Origin: DATBFG01 sp036558645
GTDB lineage: Bacteria; Acidobacteriota; Terriglobia; Terriglobales; Acidobacteriaceae
Length of the DNA stretch: 64,000 nucleotides
Direction of reading: 5' to 3'
Assembly (NCBI GenBank): GCA_036558645.1
Contig: DATBFG010000064.1
Span: 10,148-74,147 of the forward strand
The notes under the pieces were generated by a model. It saw nothing but the letters and a program-made list of their open reading frames with translations, ran no database searches and was not told where the DNA came from. Position 1 is the stretch's first letter, and every line of letters starts with the position of its first letter. Below are positions 37,430-45,648 of this stretch, one piece after another. The translations under genes and the position numbers were made by a program.

Positions 37430-38541
37430 AGTTGGTCATCTTCGGTCTGAGCATTACCTCTGCATGGGGCAACGGCCATGCCACGACATATCGAGCACTA
37501 ACTCGTGCGCTGCACGCGCGCGGACACGACATTCTTTTTTTTGAAAGGGACCAGGAGTGGTACGCAGGAAACCGGGACTTGCCGGAGCCCCCGTTTTGCG
37601 ACGTTCACCTTTACGAGAATTGGAATGAAGTATTGCCGTCGGTAAAGAAGCAATTGCGCGATTGTGATGTCGCGATGGTGGGCTCGTACTTTCCTGATGG
37701 CGTCGACGCAACGCAAGAGTTGATCGATGCCGATGTCCCGGTAAAGACATTCTATGACATCGATACCCCAATCACTGTGTCACAACTGCGCCGTGGAGAC
37801 GCGGGGTACTTAAGGGCAGACCAGATCGCAGCTTTCGATCTTTATTTCAGCTTCACTGGCGGGCCGTTGCTCCTGGAACTGGAAACCAAGTTTGGAGCGC
37901 AACGAGCCGTTCCACTATTTTGTTCCTTCGATCCGGATCAATATTTCTCGCGCGGCATTTCTAGCCGCTACGCCTGCGACCTGAGCTACATGGGAACATA
38001 TGCTTCTGATCGGCAGTCCAAACTCGAGATGCTGTTTTGCACGCCAGCGCGGAGTCTGCCCGATTACAGGTTTCTCCTCGCCGGTGCGCAATATCCATCG
38101 AGAGCACGATGGCCCAAAAACGTACGCCGCATTACACACCTATCGCCTCGATGGCATGCTCACCTGTATTCATCCTCGCGGTTTGTGCTGAATTTGACGC
38201 GCCAGGAAATGGTCGCCGTCGGCTACTCTCCCTCCGTTCGGCTGTTCGAGGCTGCGGCCTGCGGATCGGTCATCGTGTCGGACAATTGGCTCGGCATGGA
38301 GAACTTCTTCACGCCAGGGGAGGAAATTCTGCTCGCCAACAACTCAGACGATGTTGTCAGCTACCTGAAGAGCGATGACGTCCAATTTGCCGAGGTCGGA
38401 CGACGGGCTCAGCAACGAGTTCTAGAGGAGCAGACATCGCGCCACCGCGCAGAGCAGTTTGAATCGTACGTCTCAACCGCACAGCAAAGGCATTTTGCCT
38501 CGCATGCCGACGCTAAAGATGCAGTATTAACCTCCCGCTAG
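37426..38541 (+). CDS. CgeB-family glycosyltransferase, second paralogue
   Basis: 371 aa from GTG 37426, which overlaps the previous stop as GTGA and has AAGGAG upstream. The open frame back to 37147 is only a shadow inside the first gene. It is a diverged copy of its neighbour: MKLVIFGLSITSAWGNGHAT at the N-terminus and LTRQEMVAVGYSPSVRLFEA followed by ACGSVIVSDNW at the C-terminus. YFSFTGGPLLLELETKFGA parallels the middle motif. Translational coupling suggests equal amounts, perhaps a heterodimer or two consecutive sugar additions. Its 3' end faces the Gfo/Idh gene, 50 bp away. Confidence 0.82.
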   Translation: MKLVIFGLSITSAWGNGHATTYRALTRALHARGHDILFFERDQEWYAGNRDLPEPPFCDVHLYENWNEVLPSVKKQLRDCDVAMVGSYFPDGVDATQELIDADVPVKTFYDIDTPITVSQLRRGDAGYLRADQIAAFDLYFSFTGGPLLLELETKFGAQRAVPLFCSFDPDQYFSRGISSRYACDLSYMGTYASDRQSKLEMLFCTPARSLPDYRFLLAGAQYPSRARWPKNVRRITHLSPRWHAHLYSSSRFVLNLTRQEMVAVGYSPSVRLFEAAACGSVIVSDNWLGMENFFTPGEEILLANNSDDVVSYLKSDDVQFAEVGRRAQQRVLEEQTSRHRAEQFESYVSTAQQRHFASHADAKDAVLTSR

Positions 38542-38591
38542 TCGTCCCGCAACTTGAGAGCGATGTCCTTCATACAGTTGGTGCTGAACAA

Positions 38592-39623
38592 TCAGGCTGC
38601 CTCTGGAATCGAGGCGTGGTGGGAGGCGTTGCTGTAGATCGAGTCTAGCACTCTTGCGACCTCACTCACTCTCGTGATCGCCGGATCAAACACGTTACTT
38701 CGTCCTAATTGCTTTGCCCACGCCACAGCGGCACGTCCTCCCCAGGCATCCGGCGGAGCAGCAAGTAACTTGCGTGAGCCGCCACGGAATTCTTCCGCCA
38801 CGAAGTCATAGAACGAGCCGTTTAGGTTGCGGAAGCTCAATCCACCTTCGGTACCGTAGAAGGTAGCTGAGATGACGGCATCACATCCAGCTTGGATCTT
38901 CCAGGAGCACGCCAGATTGACGACTGTGTTGCAGTCGAGATCGAAGGTTGCGGTCGCGTAATCCTCAACCTGTTCCAGCGAAGAAAGCACTTTGCCCGCG
39001 GCAAACAATCTGCTGGTGACGTGCTCAACCTTGGGGAAACCTAACGTCCACAGTGCAAGATCGACCAGATGAACGCCCAGATCCATGACGCATCCGCCAC
39101 CGGAGAGCTTCGGGTCATAGAACCATGCCCTGTCCGGACCATACGCATTGTGAAAGACAAGATCACACGCATAGACGTGCCCGATTCCTGCGCGCGAGAT
39201 GATGTCTCGAATTTGGCGCATCCCGTACGTGAAGCGGTAGGAAAGATCCACTCCCAACAAGCGATCCGCATTTTCTGCTGCACGCACAATCGATTTGAGC
39301 TCAGCTTCAGTTCTGCCCAGCGGTTTTTGGCAAAATACTGCGAACCCCCGTTCGAGGGCGCGGATGCTTTGCTCGGCGTGTAGCGCGCTGGGCGTAGCAA
39401 TTACGACGCCGTCGAGATCACATTCCAGCAACTCGTCAAAACTCGATGCGATGCGTGCGTCCGGAACAATCCGCGAAGTTTGGTCAATGCATTCCGATGA
39501 ACTGTCGCAAATGTAGGCAACATCCGCTTCCCCACTCTCTGCGATGCGTTCCATCCGGTGTCGGCCAATCCATCCCGTTCCCAAGAAACCGAGGCGGGGA
39601 CGGCGACCTGCGCTACTGCTCAT
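38592..39623 (-). CDS. Gfo/Idh/MocA-family sugar or inositol oxidoreductase
   Basis: 343 aa. The N-terminal Rossmann domain has GFLGTGWIGRHRMERI. The family motif EKP appears as FCQKPLGRTEAE with Gln for Glu, the Lys being the expected catalytic residue. The C-terminal domain has GGGCVMDLGVHLVDLALW, where the second His is usually catalytic. The family oxidises or reduces sugar and cyclitol carbons with NAD(P). Start ATG 39623 overlaps the end of the dehydrogenase gene by 11 bp, so the pair is coupled. It converges on the CgeB genes, suggesting that it prepares a keto- or amino-sugar for them. Confidence 0.9.
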   Translation of the reverse strand: MSSSAGRRPRLGFLGTGWIGRHRMERIAESGEADVAYICDSSSECIDQTSRIVPDARIASSFDELLECDLDGVVIATPSALHAEQSIRALERGFAVFCQKPLGRTEAELKSIVRAAENADRLLGVDLSYRFTYGMRQIRDIISRAGIGHVYACDLVFHNAYGPDRAWFYDPKLSGGGCVMDLGVHLVDLALWTLGFPKVEHVTSRLFAAGKVLSSLEQVEDYATATFDLDCNTVVNLACSWKIQAGCDAVISATFYGTEGGLSFRNLNGSFYDFVAEEFRGGSRKLLAAPPDAWGGRAAVAWAKQLGRSNVFDPAITRVSEVARVLDSIYSNASHHASIPEAA

Positions 39624-40590
39624 AAATCACCAAAGCTTTCACGAATCCGTCAGGGCGATCGCGCGTAGCGTCGAAAGCCGCCGCGAGTCCTTCAAGTGGG
39701 TAACGGTGTGTAAGGAGTGGCGATGGATCGAGCTGTTTCCTGACGACAACATCAATTGCGTTGCGGATTCCTGCCGTGTACGCTTCCAAGCCGCGTTCGT
39801 GCGCATTGATGACGTCGAGGCCCTTCCAGTTCCACATCTGCATATTCACCTGGCGAGGACCATCCTGATGGTATCCGGCGATGACGAGTCTTCCTCGCTC
39901 ACAAACTAATTCGCCCGCAAGATCTAGCGGCCACTGCTTCCCTACCGACTCAATCACGCAATCACAACCTCGGCCATCCGTAAGCTGCTTCACTTGATCG
40001 ATGATCTTGTAGTGATCGTCCATCGTAATAACTTCGTCCGCTCCCAATCGTCTCGCGAGTTCGAGGGAACCGCGACGGCGGGAAATTGCCAATACCCGAG
40101 CACCTGCAATGTGCGCAAGCCGCGTTAGCGTCGCGCCAAGGAACCCAATACCGACGATGGCAGCGGTCTCGCCGCGGACAATGCGGCTTCTCGCGAGGAT
40201 GTTCATGGCGCAGCCGAAGGCTTCGCCCGGGAATGCGTCACTCGCCAGCTCGCTTGGAAGTTTGACGACTGCCTCAACTGGAGCAACGTCGTACTCGGCG
40301 TAGGCATGATAGGAAACCAGCGCAACGTGGTCTCCGCGCTGAAGATCGCCCGTTCCGTCACCAATCGCATCCACAACTCCCCACCCCTCATGGCCCAGGC
40401 CGCCCGGTTCGGTGGGATATTGGCTCCACGGCATGCCAATCCAGTTGGGGATGTTGGAGGCACAAACTCCGCAGCCCTCGAGTCGTACTCTCACCTGTCC
40501 TCGACCAGGCTCAGGCAGAGGAACCTCTTGCAGAGTCACACTCCCCGGCCCGGTCAACACAGCTGCGCGCATTTCTCGTAGCGAAGTCAT
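39613..40590 (-). CDS. MDR-family zinc-type alcohol/sugar dehydrogenase lacking the structural-zinc loop
   Basis: 325 aa, shorter than the usual 340-370. Catalytic zinc ligands are present: GCGVCASN (Cys40/Cys43) and GLGHEGWG (His67, Glu68). The NAD fold has AIVGIGFLGATLTRLA. The four-cysteine structural-zinc lobe expected near residue 95-115 is missing, which explains the short length. Start ATG 40590; ATG 40572 is an alternative. It lies immediately upstream of the Gfo/Idh gene with an 11-bp overlap. A two-step oxidation/reduction of one sugar position is plausible; the substrate is unknown. Confidence 0.88.
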   Translation of the reverse strand: MTSLREMRAAVLTGPGSVTLQEVPLPEPGRGQVRVRLEGCGVCASNIPNWIGMPWSQYPTEPGGLGHEGWGVVDAIGDGTGDLQRGDHVALVSYHAYAEYDVAPVEAVVKLPSELASDAFPGEAFGCAMNILARSRIVRGETAAIVGIGFLGATLTRLAHIAGARVLAISRRRGSLELARRLGADEVITMDDHYKIIDQVKQLTDGRGCDCVIESVGKQWPLDLAGELVCERGRLVIAGYHQDGPRQVNMQMWNWKGLDVINAHERGLEAYTAGIRNAIDVVVRKQLDPSPLLTHRYPLEGLAAAFDATRDRPDGFVKALVIYEQ

Positions 40591-40796
40591 ACTGAGGGCA
40601 ATCCGCCTACTCTGGATTGTTATTCTCAGATGCTGTAAAGGGTGTCCGCGTCACCCGCCCCAATGCGTGCCTTCTAAACTGTGGCCGGTGCATTCTTGCA
40701 CTCAGATGCACCATCTTGCGACTAGAGGATGACAAGAGAAAATGAGTGCGACCTATGCTGCTGATCTGATAGGCTCCTTTGTCTTTGGAGAGCGGA

Positions 40797-42509
40797 ATGG
40801 CAATTACGCGTCGGAAATGGATGGGTTTAGCAGCAGCCGCCGGCATCGCCGCCGGCAGCCGTTTTTCAATCACCGAAGCATTCGCCGGACAGTCATCGGG
40901 AAAGTATTCTTCGGCCTGGAGTGCACTCGATGGGTTCATCCGCGAGTACATAAAGTCGATGAACGCTCCCGGCATGACACTCGTTCTGGCCGACCGTGAC
41001 GGGATCCAACGAATCGCAACCTACGGGTTCACCGATCCCCAATCCAAGCAGTCAGTCCAGCCGAATGAGCTTTTCGAGATTGGGTCGATTACCAAGTCTT
41101 TTCTAGCGATCGTTCTGCTTCAGTTGCACGATGAAAACAAGCTCGATCTGCAGAAGCCTGTCCTCGAATACTTGCCCTGGTGGAGGATCGACGCGAAGTA
41201 TGGCGCCATTACTACGCACCACTTATTGACCCATACCTCCGGACTCGACAGTGGTCCACTTTTCCTTAGCGACGCTGCTTTAAAGCACCGCTCCGCGTAC
41301 GCACCCGGCGAACACTTTCATTACAACAACATGGCTTTCTCTACCATGGGATACCTGGTCGAAGCACTCGACGGTCGCCCATTCTCCGCGGCAGTCAAGG
41401 CACGCGTTTTCGAACCGTTGGGAATGACCGCGTCGGAACCGGTCATCACCTTCGATATCCGATCGCGGCTGGCAAAGAACTGGTGGTCGTATATGGGCGA
41501 TCGCCACTATCCGCGCTACGGAGCGCTTTGCGAAGCTCCACAGATCGTTATTACGGAAGCAGCAGGATCGATCGCGTCTACTCCCCACGACATGGGACTC
41601 TACATTCAGATGATCGCCAATGCTGGCAAGGGGCCAAAGGGCAGGATCATCTCCGAGCAGGGTTGGGCGATGTTCAGCAAGCCGTGGATCAAGGCGGAGG
41701 AATTCGGGCCAACCGCCAGCTACGGCTACGGAATCGCGGTCGACAAGCTCGAAGATCATACGATTCTGCGGCACACCGGAGGCATGGTTTCCTTTGCCTC
41801 TGCCCTGCAGATCGACGTGGACGCTGGAGTCGGTGCATTCGCCTCCATTAATGCAATGCAGGGATATCGTCCGAACCCGCCTGTGCTGTATGCGCACCAA
41901 CTGATGCGAGCCCTGGGCGAGAAGAAAAAGCTGCCAACCGCGCCGGAGCTGACCTCACCTACCAAGGCTCCCGAGGCCGCGGACTATGCAGGCACCTTCA
42001 AGAGTTCCGATGGACGCACGCTTCAGTTCACCGCCAAAGATCAGCAATTGTTCGTTGCGGTCAACGGTGCTTCGATTGTGCTTGAAAATGAGGGCGACGG
42101 TAAGTTTCTTGCGGCTCATCCCTCGTTCGATCGCTACGCCTTTGTGTTTGCCCGTGCAGATGAGAAGGATCCTAAGTCGCCTGTGGTCGAAGTTGGCTGG
42201 GGACCTGATTGGTACACGAACGAAAAGTACAAAGGTCCGAGGCAGTTCGATCATCCAGCGGAATGGAACACCTATATTGGACACTATCGGAACGAAAGCC
42301 CGTGGAATGGGAGCATTCGCCTGGTGGTCCGAAAAGGCAAATTGATGATTGATGGTGAAGTGAAGTTGGAGCTTGCGCCCGACGGCGTATTCCGCTTCAC
42401 CGATGACGAATGGAATACGGAGTGGATCAAGTTCTTCGACGGAGCACAGGGGAAGGCCATGCGGCTGAAGTTATCCGGGGAGGACTTCTGGCGAGTTGAC
42501 GCGGCATAG
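40797..42509 (+). CDS. Tat-exported serine hydrolase (class C beta-lactamase-like)
   Basis: 570 aa from ATG 40797 with GGAGAGCGGA upstream. The N-terminus ITRRKWMGLAAAAGIAAGS is a twin-arginine signal, so it folds in the cytoplasm and is exported. The beta-lactamase/esterase core (about 35-380) has the SxxK motif Ser97/Lys100 (GSITKSF), Tyr176 (HYNNMAF) and HTGG as the third motif. A C-terminal beta-barrel-like extension of about 190 residues (DYAGTFKSSDGRTLQF) is typical of Acidobacteria and related D-aminopeptidase/esterase proteins. It is more likely an esterase or peptidase than a resistance enzyme. Transcribed alone, divergent from the dehydrogenase. Confidence 0.88.
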   Translation: MAITRRKWMGLAAAAGIAAGSRFSITEAFAGQSSGKYSSAWSALDGFIREYIKSMNAPGMTLVLADRDGIQRIATYGFTDPQSKQSVQPNELFEIGSITKSFLAIVLLQLHDENKLDLQKPVLEYLPWWRIDAKYGAITTHHLLTHTSGLDSGPLFLSDAALKHRSAYAPGEHFHYNNMAFSTMGYLVEALDGRPFSAAVKARVFEPLGMTASEPVITFDIRSRLAKNWWSYMGDRHYPRYGALCEAPQIVITEAAGSIASTPHDMGLYIQMIANAGKGPKGRIISEQGWAMFSKPWIKAEEFGPTASYGYGIAVDKLEDHTILRHTGGMVSFASALQIDVDAGVGAFASINAMQGYRPNPPVLYAHQLMRALGEKKKLPTAPELTSPTKAPEAADYAGTFKSSDGRTLQFTAKDQQLFVAVNGASIVLENEGDGKFLAAHPSFDRYAFVFARADEKDPKSPVVEVGWGPDWYTNEKYKGPRQFDHPAEWNTYIGHYRNESPWNGSIRLVVRKGKLMIDGEVKLELAPDGVFRFTDDEWNTEWIKFFDGAQGKAMRLKLSGEDFWRVDAA

Positions 42510-42617
42510 AGTCCACCCCTCCGCCGCCGTTAGGCTTTCGATAAATTCCCGAGTTGGGCCACCCCTTGTGCTTCGTCTGTCTCGGTAATTCCCGAACGTA
42601 TTACAATGAAAGGCTGC

Positions 42618-42638
42618 CCGCTCCGTCGGCCTGAGCGG
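42618..42638 (+). other. Small hairpin in the aldolase leader
   Basis: CCGCTC-N9-GAGCGG forms a 6-bp GC-rich stem 41 bp before the aldolase start. No T-run follows. It could influence mRNA stability; possibly chance. Confidence 0.3.
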
Positions 42639-42679
42639 CGGATGTCTTCTCTTAAATCACGCAATTATTGGAGGATTTC

Positions 42680-43687
42680 ATGAAGCTCACCCCCGGAAAA
42701 CTGACCGGCTTACGAAATGTGTCGACCGAGCGCGGTGTAATTGCCGCTGCCGCCATGGATCAACGCGGCTCACTGCAAAAGTCATTGGCCAAGGAGAAAG
42801 GCGCTACCGTCGACGATGCCATGATGCAAGAGTTCAAGACGCTCGTGACCGAAGTCCTCACTCCTCATGCCAGCGCAATTCTGCTCGATCCTGAGTGGGG
42901 ACTGCCGGCATCAAAGCGTCGCGCTAAGAATGCGGGACTGTTGCTCGCGTACGAGAAGACCGGTTACGACAAGACCGGTCCCGGCCGCCTTCCGGACTTG
43001 CTCAACCACTGGTCCGTCAAGCGATTGAAAGAGTCAGGCGCGGACTGCTGCAAGATTCTGCTTTATTACACGCCTTTCGATCCGAAGGAAATCAACGATC
43101 AGAAGCACGCTTGGGTTGAGCGCATCGGCGATGAATGCCGCACAAACGATATCCCATTCTTCCTCGAATTCGTGGGCTACGAAGAGGGCGCCGACGAGAA
43201 GGGCCTCGAGTACGCCAAAAAGAAACCGCAGATCGTGACCGAGAGCATGCGCGAATTCAGCAAGGACCGCTACGGCGTGGACGTGCTGAAAGTTGAAGTT
43301 CCGGTAAATATGAAGTTCGTGGAAGGCGCCAAGGTATATGCCGGGCAGAAGGCATACAGCAAGAAGGAAGCCACCGATCATTTCCTGAAGGCCGCGACCG
43401 CCGCTACGAAGCCTTTTATTTACCTGTCGGCCGGCGTGAGCAATGCTGAATTCACTGAAGCCCTGGAGTTGGCGGCCGAATCCGGAGTCAAGTTCAATGG
43501 CGTCCTGTGCGGACGCGCCACCTGGAAAGATGGCATTCCTGTATACGCAAAGCAGGGACCCGACGCCTTCCGCAAGTGGTTAGAGACCGAGGGCGTCAAG
43601 AACATCAACAATGTCAACGATCGACTGAAGGCCGCCAGCCCATGGTACCCGGTGTACGGTGTGGAACCGGCCATGGTCGGCGCATAG
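42680..43687 (+). CDS. lacD: Tagatose 1,6-bisphosphate aldolase
   Basis: 335 aa from ATG 42680 with GGAGGA upstream; the frame from 42668 is longer by four codons without support. The family block AAAMDQRGSLQKSL at the N-terminus and DVLKVEVPVNMKF with the Schiff-base Lys identify a class I LacD-type aldolase. It splits tagatose 1,6-bisphosphate to dihydroxyacetone phosphate and glyceraldehyde 3-phosphate, and many members also accept fructose 1,6-bisphosphate. No other lac genes are nearby, so it may serve as a general ketose-bisphosphate aldolase. Cytoplasmic. A perfect palindrome follows the stop. Confidence 0.88.
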   Translation: MKLTPGKLTGLRNVSTERGVIAAAAMDQRGSLQKSLAKEKGATVDDAMMQEFKTLVTEVLTPHASAILLDPEWGLPASKRRAKNAGLLLAYEKTGYDKTGPGRLPDLLNHWSVKRLKESGADCCKILLYYTPFDPKEINDQKHAWVERIGDECRTNDIPFFLEFVGYEEGADEKGLEYAKKKPQIVTESMREFSKDRYGVDVLKVEVPVNMKFVEGAKVYAGQKAYSKKEATDHFLKAATAATKPFIYLSAGVSNAEFTEALELAAESGVKFNGVLCGRATWKDGIPVYAKQGPDAFRKWLETEGVKNINNVNDRLKAASPWYPVYGVEPAMVGA

Positions 43688-43702
43688 GTTTTCTCTCCTC
43701 CT

Positions 43703-43726
43703 TATGGCGGGTCCGCGGACCCGCCA
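43703..43726 (+). terminator. Perfect 24-bp palindrome after the aldolase gene
   Basis: ATGGCGGGTCCG (43703-43714) is followed directly by its reverse complement (43715-43726), giving a very stable GC-rich hairpin 16 bp after the stop. Only ATTC follows, not a U-tract, so it would act as a 3' stabiliser or Rho-assisted terminator. Confidence 0.55.
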
Positions 43727-43790
43727 TATTCACGTCCGAAATTGGCTGGTTCGCTACTATCCAGAAATCCGCCCGGCATAGAATCATGTT

Positions 43791-44570
43791 ATGGGTACGG
43801 CTTTGATCACGGGCGCCTCGGGCGGCATCGGTTATGAACTCGCCAAGCTGTTCGCCAAAGATCATCACGACGTCATTTTGGTGGCGCGGAGCGCAGTCAA
43901 GCTTCAACATTTTGGCGACGAACTACGCCGCCAATTTAGCATCACGGCCAGAGCACTCGCTGTCGATCTCGCCAGTCCTCATGCCCCTCAAACGATCTTC
44001 AACCAATTGCAGAGCGAACGTACGGTCGTGGACTTTCTGGTGAACAATGCGGGATACGGAATGCATGGAGATTTCGCGCAGATTCCGCTTGAGGATGCCT
44101 TAGGACAGATCCAGCTCAATATCGCGGCTCTCACCGCGATGACAAGGTTGTTCCTTGAGCCGATGCTGCAGCGCGGTCAGGGCCGCATCATGAATGTCGC
44201 CTCCACCGCGGCATTCCAACCGGGACCGCTCATGGCGGTGTATTACGCTTCTAAAGCTTTCGTTCTGTCTTTTTCGGAGGCTCTTGCGAATGAAGTGAAG
44301 GAGAGTGGTGTCTCGGTGACTTGCCTGTGCCCAGGCCCAACAGAAACCGGCTTCCAGGAGCGCGCCCACTTGGGGAATTCCCGCCTTGTGAGGTTCGGCA
44401 TGATGAGCGCCAAGGCCGTGGCGATCGACGGATATCAAGGCATGCTTGCCGGAAAGCCGCTCGTTATCTCGGGATTTCGCAATTGGCTCGTGGCCGAGTC
44501 GGTTAGATTCGCGCCGCGCAGAATTGCGACAGCAGTTTCCCGAAAAATCGCCGAGAAGACGACCTCGTAG
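43791..44570 (+). CDS. Short-chain dehydrogenase/reductase
   Basis: 259 aa, classical SDR length. The cofactor motif TGASGGIGYELAK (7-19), NNAGYG (85-90), Asn110, Ser138 (NVASTA) and Tyr151-x3-Lys155 (YYASK) form the full active site. Arg33 after the second strand (LVARS) suggests NADP preference. It resembles the DltE/YqjQ-type oxidoreductases of unknown substrate. Cytoplasmic. It follows the aldolase by 103 bp with a hairpin between, and converges on the secreted protein gene ten bases away. Confidence 0.9.
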   Translation: MGTALITGASGGIGYELAKLFAKDHHDVILVARSAVKLQHFGDELRRQFSITARALAVDLASPHAPQTIFNQLQSERTVVDFLVNNAGYGMHGDFAQIPLEDALGQIQLNIAALTAMTRLFLEPMLQRGQGRIMNVASTAAFQPGPLMAVYYASKAFVLSFSEALANEVKESGVSVTCLCPGPTETGFQERAHLGNSRLVRFGMMSAKAVAIDGYQGMLAGKPLVISGFRNWLVAESVRFAPRRIATAVSRKIAEKTTS

Positions 44571-44580
44571 AATATCGAAA

Positions 44581-45525
44581 CTATTTCACTTCGAAGTTCT
44601 TTTCAAAGTTCTTGTCGTCTAGCCCGATATTTTGCGAAATTTGGTTCGCGGTGACGTCCCAATCGAGCACCGTGGTCTTACCCCCCTGCGGCTCTTGCGT
44701 GTAGTGAATCTGGTAGTGATTGGGGAGTGTGTAACCGTCCGCAGTTTTAAAGTCGCTGAACCGCTCTTCCACGCGGTAACGCGTTTGTGCCTGATTGGCT
44801 TGAGCCGCGTCGCTGCCCACGTTACCCTGTATCCCACCGTTTGCGGTGGCCTTATTTCCCAGTTCAGGTATCGCCATGGAGTTGAGACCACCTCCCTGTT
44901 CGAGCCGCGCCTGGACGGTCAACGTGTAGACAGTCAGCACGTGACGGAAGGTCTCGGTATCGAAGAACAAGTGAATCTCAATATCAGTGCTTTTCTTCGG
45001 CTTGTAGCGAACGTCATAAAGATTCCGGCCATCAATGTTCTTTTGTCCTTCGTAAGTCAGCTTTGGCTTGCGTTCGCTGACATCAAGAAGTGCCCAGCCT
45101 GTACCCAGTTCGCCTCCCCACAGGCCTTCCCGTAACAAGATATCTTGCATATGAATGAAATCACCAAGGGATGATCGCGATTGATTGTCGGTGCTGGTCG
45201 CTACTGAAACCTTGTTTCCATCGGTCGTAAATCGCTCGCCACGGTAATTCGTAGTCGGAAATTTCAAGCTCATGGTCAACTTCCGATTCTCCGAGGCAAT
45301 GATTGCCTTGCCATCCATGGTGCCGGCGCCACCGGTTAGAACTTTGAACGATGCGTCTCCAACGACCCATCGCGACTTGGCAGCCGCACGCGCATCCGCT
45401 TTCGCGATCGAGTCCAGGTTACCTGCGATGATGTCTTCGACCTTTACATCGCTCGCAGCAAAGCTGAAACTCCCAATGATCACGAGAACAGACAACACAG
45501 CCAGTTTTAGCGTAGTGATTCGCAT
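44581..45525 (-). CDS. Secreted hypothetical protein A, LolA-like fold possible
   Basis: 314 aa from ATG 45525 with GAGG upstream. A signal peptide ends at FSFAAS (about 24). The rest is beta-rich: repeated strands such as ENRKLTMSLKFPTTNYRGERF and a late YRVEERFSDFKTADGYTLPN. It is a clear paralogue of the gene at 48380-49276 (shared RYKPKKSTDIEIHLFFD and FRHVLTVYTL). The alternation of strands recalls LolA/LppX lipid-binding half-barrels, but I cannot prove this. It has an extra Gly/Asn-rich loop (about 210-245). It lies 123 bp downstream of guaA on the same strand. Function unknown. Confidence 0.7.
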   Translation of the reverse strand: MRITTLKLAVLSVLVIIGSFSFAASDVKVEDIIAGNLDSIAKADARAAAKSRWVVGDASFKVLTGGAGTMDGKAIIASENRKLTMSLKFPTTNYRGERFTTDGNKVSVATSTDNQSRSSLGDFIHMQDILLREGLWGGELGTGWALLDVSERKPKLTYEGQKNIDGRNLYDVRYKPKKSTDIEIHLFFDTETFRHVLTVYTLTVQARLEQGGGLNSMAIPELGNKATANGGIQGNVGSDAAQANQAQTRYRVEERFSDFKTADGYTLPNHYQIHYTQEPQGGKTTVLDWDVTANQISQNIGLDDKNFEKNFEVK

Positions 45526-45648
45526 AGTTGCCTCGGAGAGAAATCGCTCAAAGTTTATAACTCTGGCCCTCGGAAAGTATAGAAAAACTTGCGATAGATC
45601 TCGATGATCATCCGCGGAACTCCCGAACCGGAGCCGTTCTCGGGCACT

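Noticed and set aside
40797..42509. Serine hydrolase as an antibiotic resistance beta-lactamase.
   Set aside because: The SxxK/YxN fold is shared with many esterases and D-aminopeptidases; the C-terminal extension and context give no sign of resistance.
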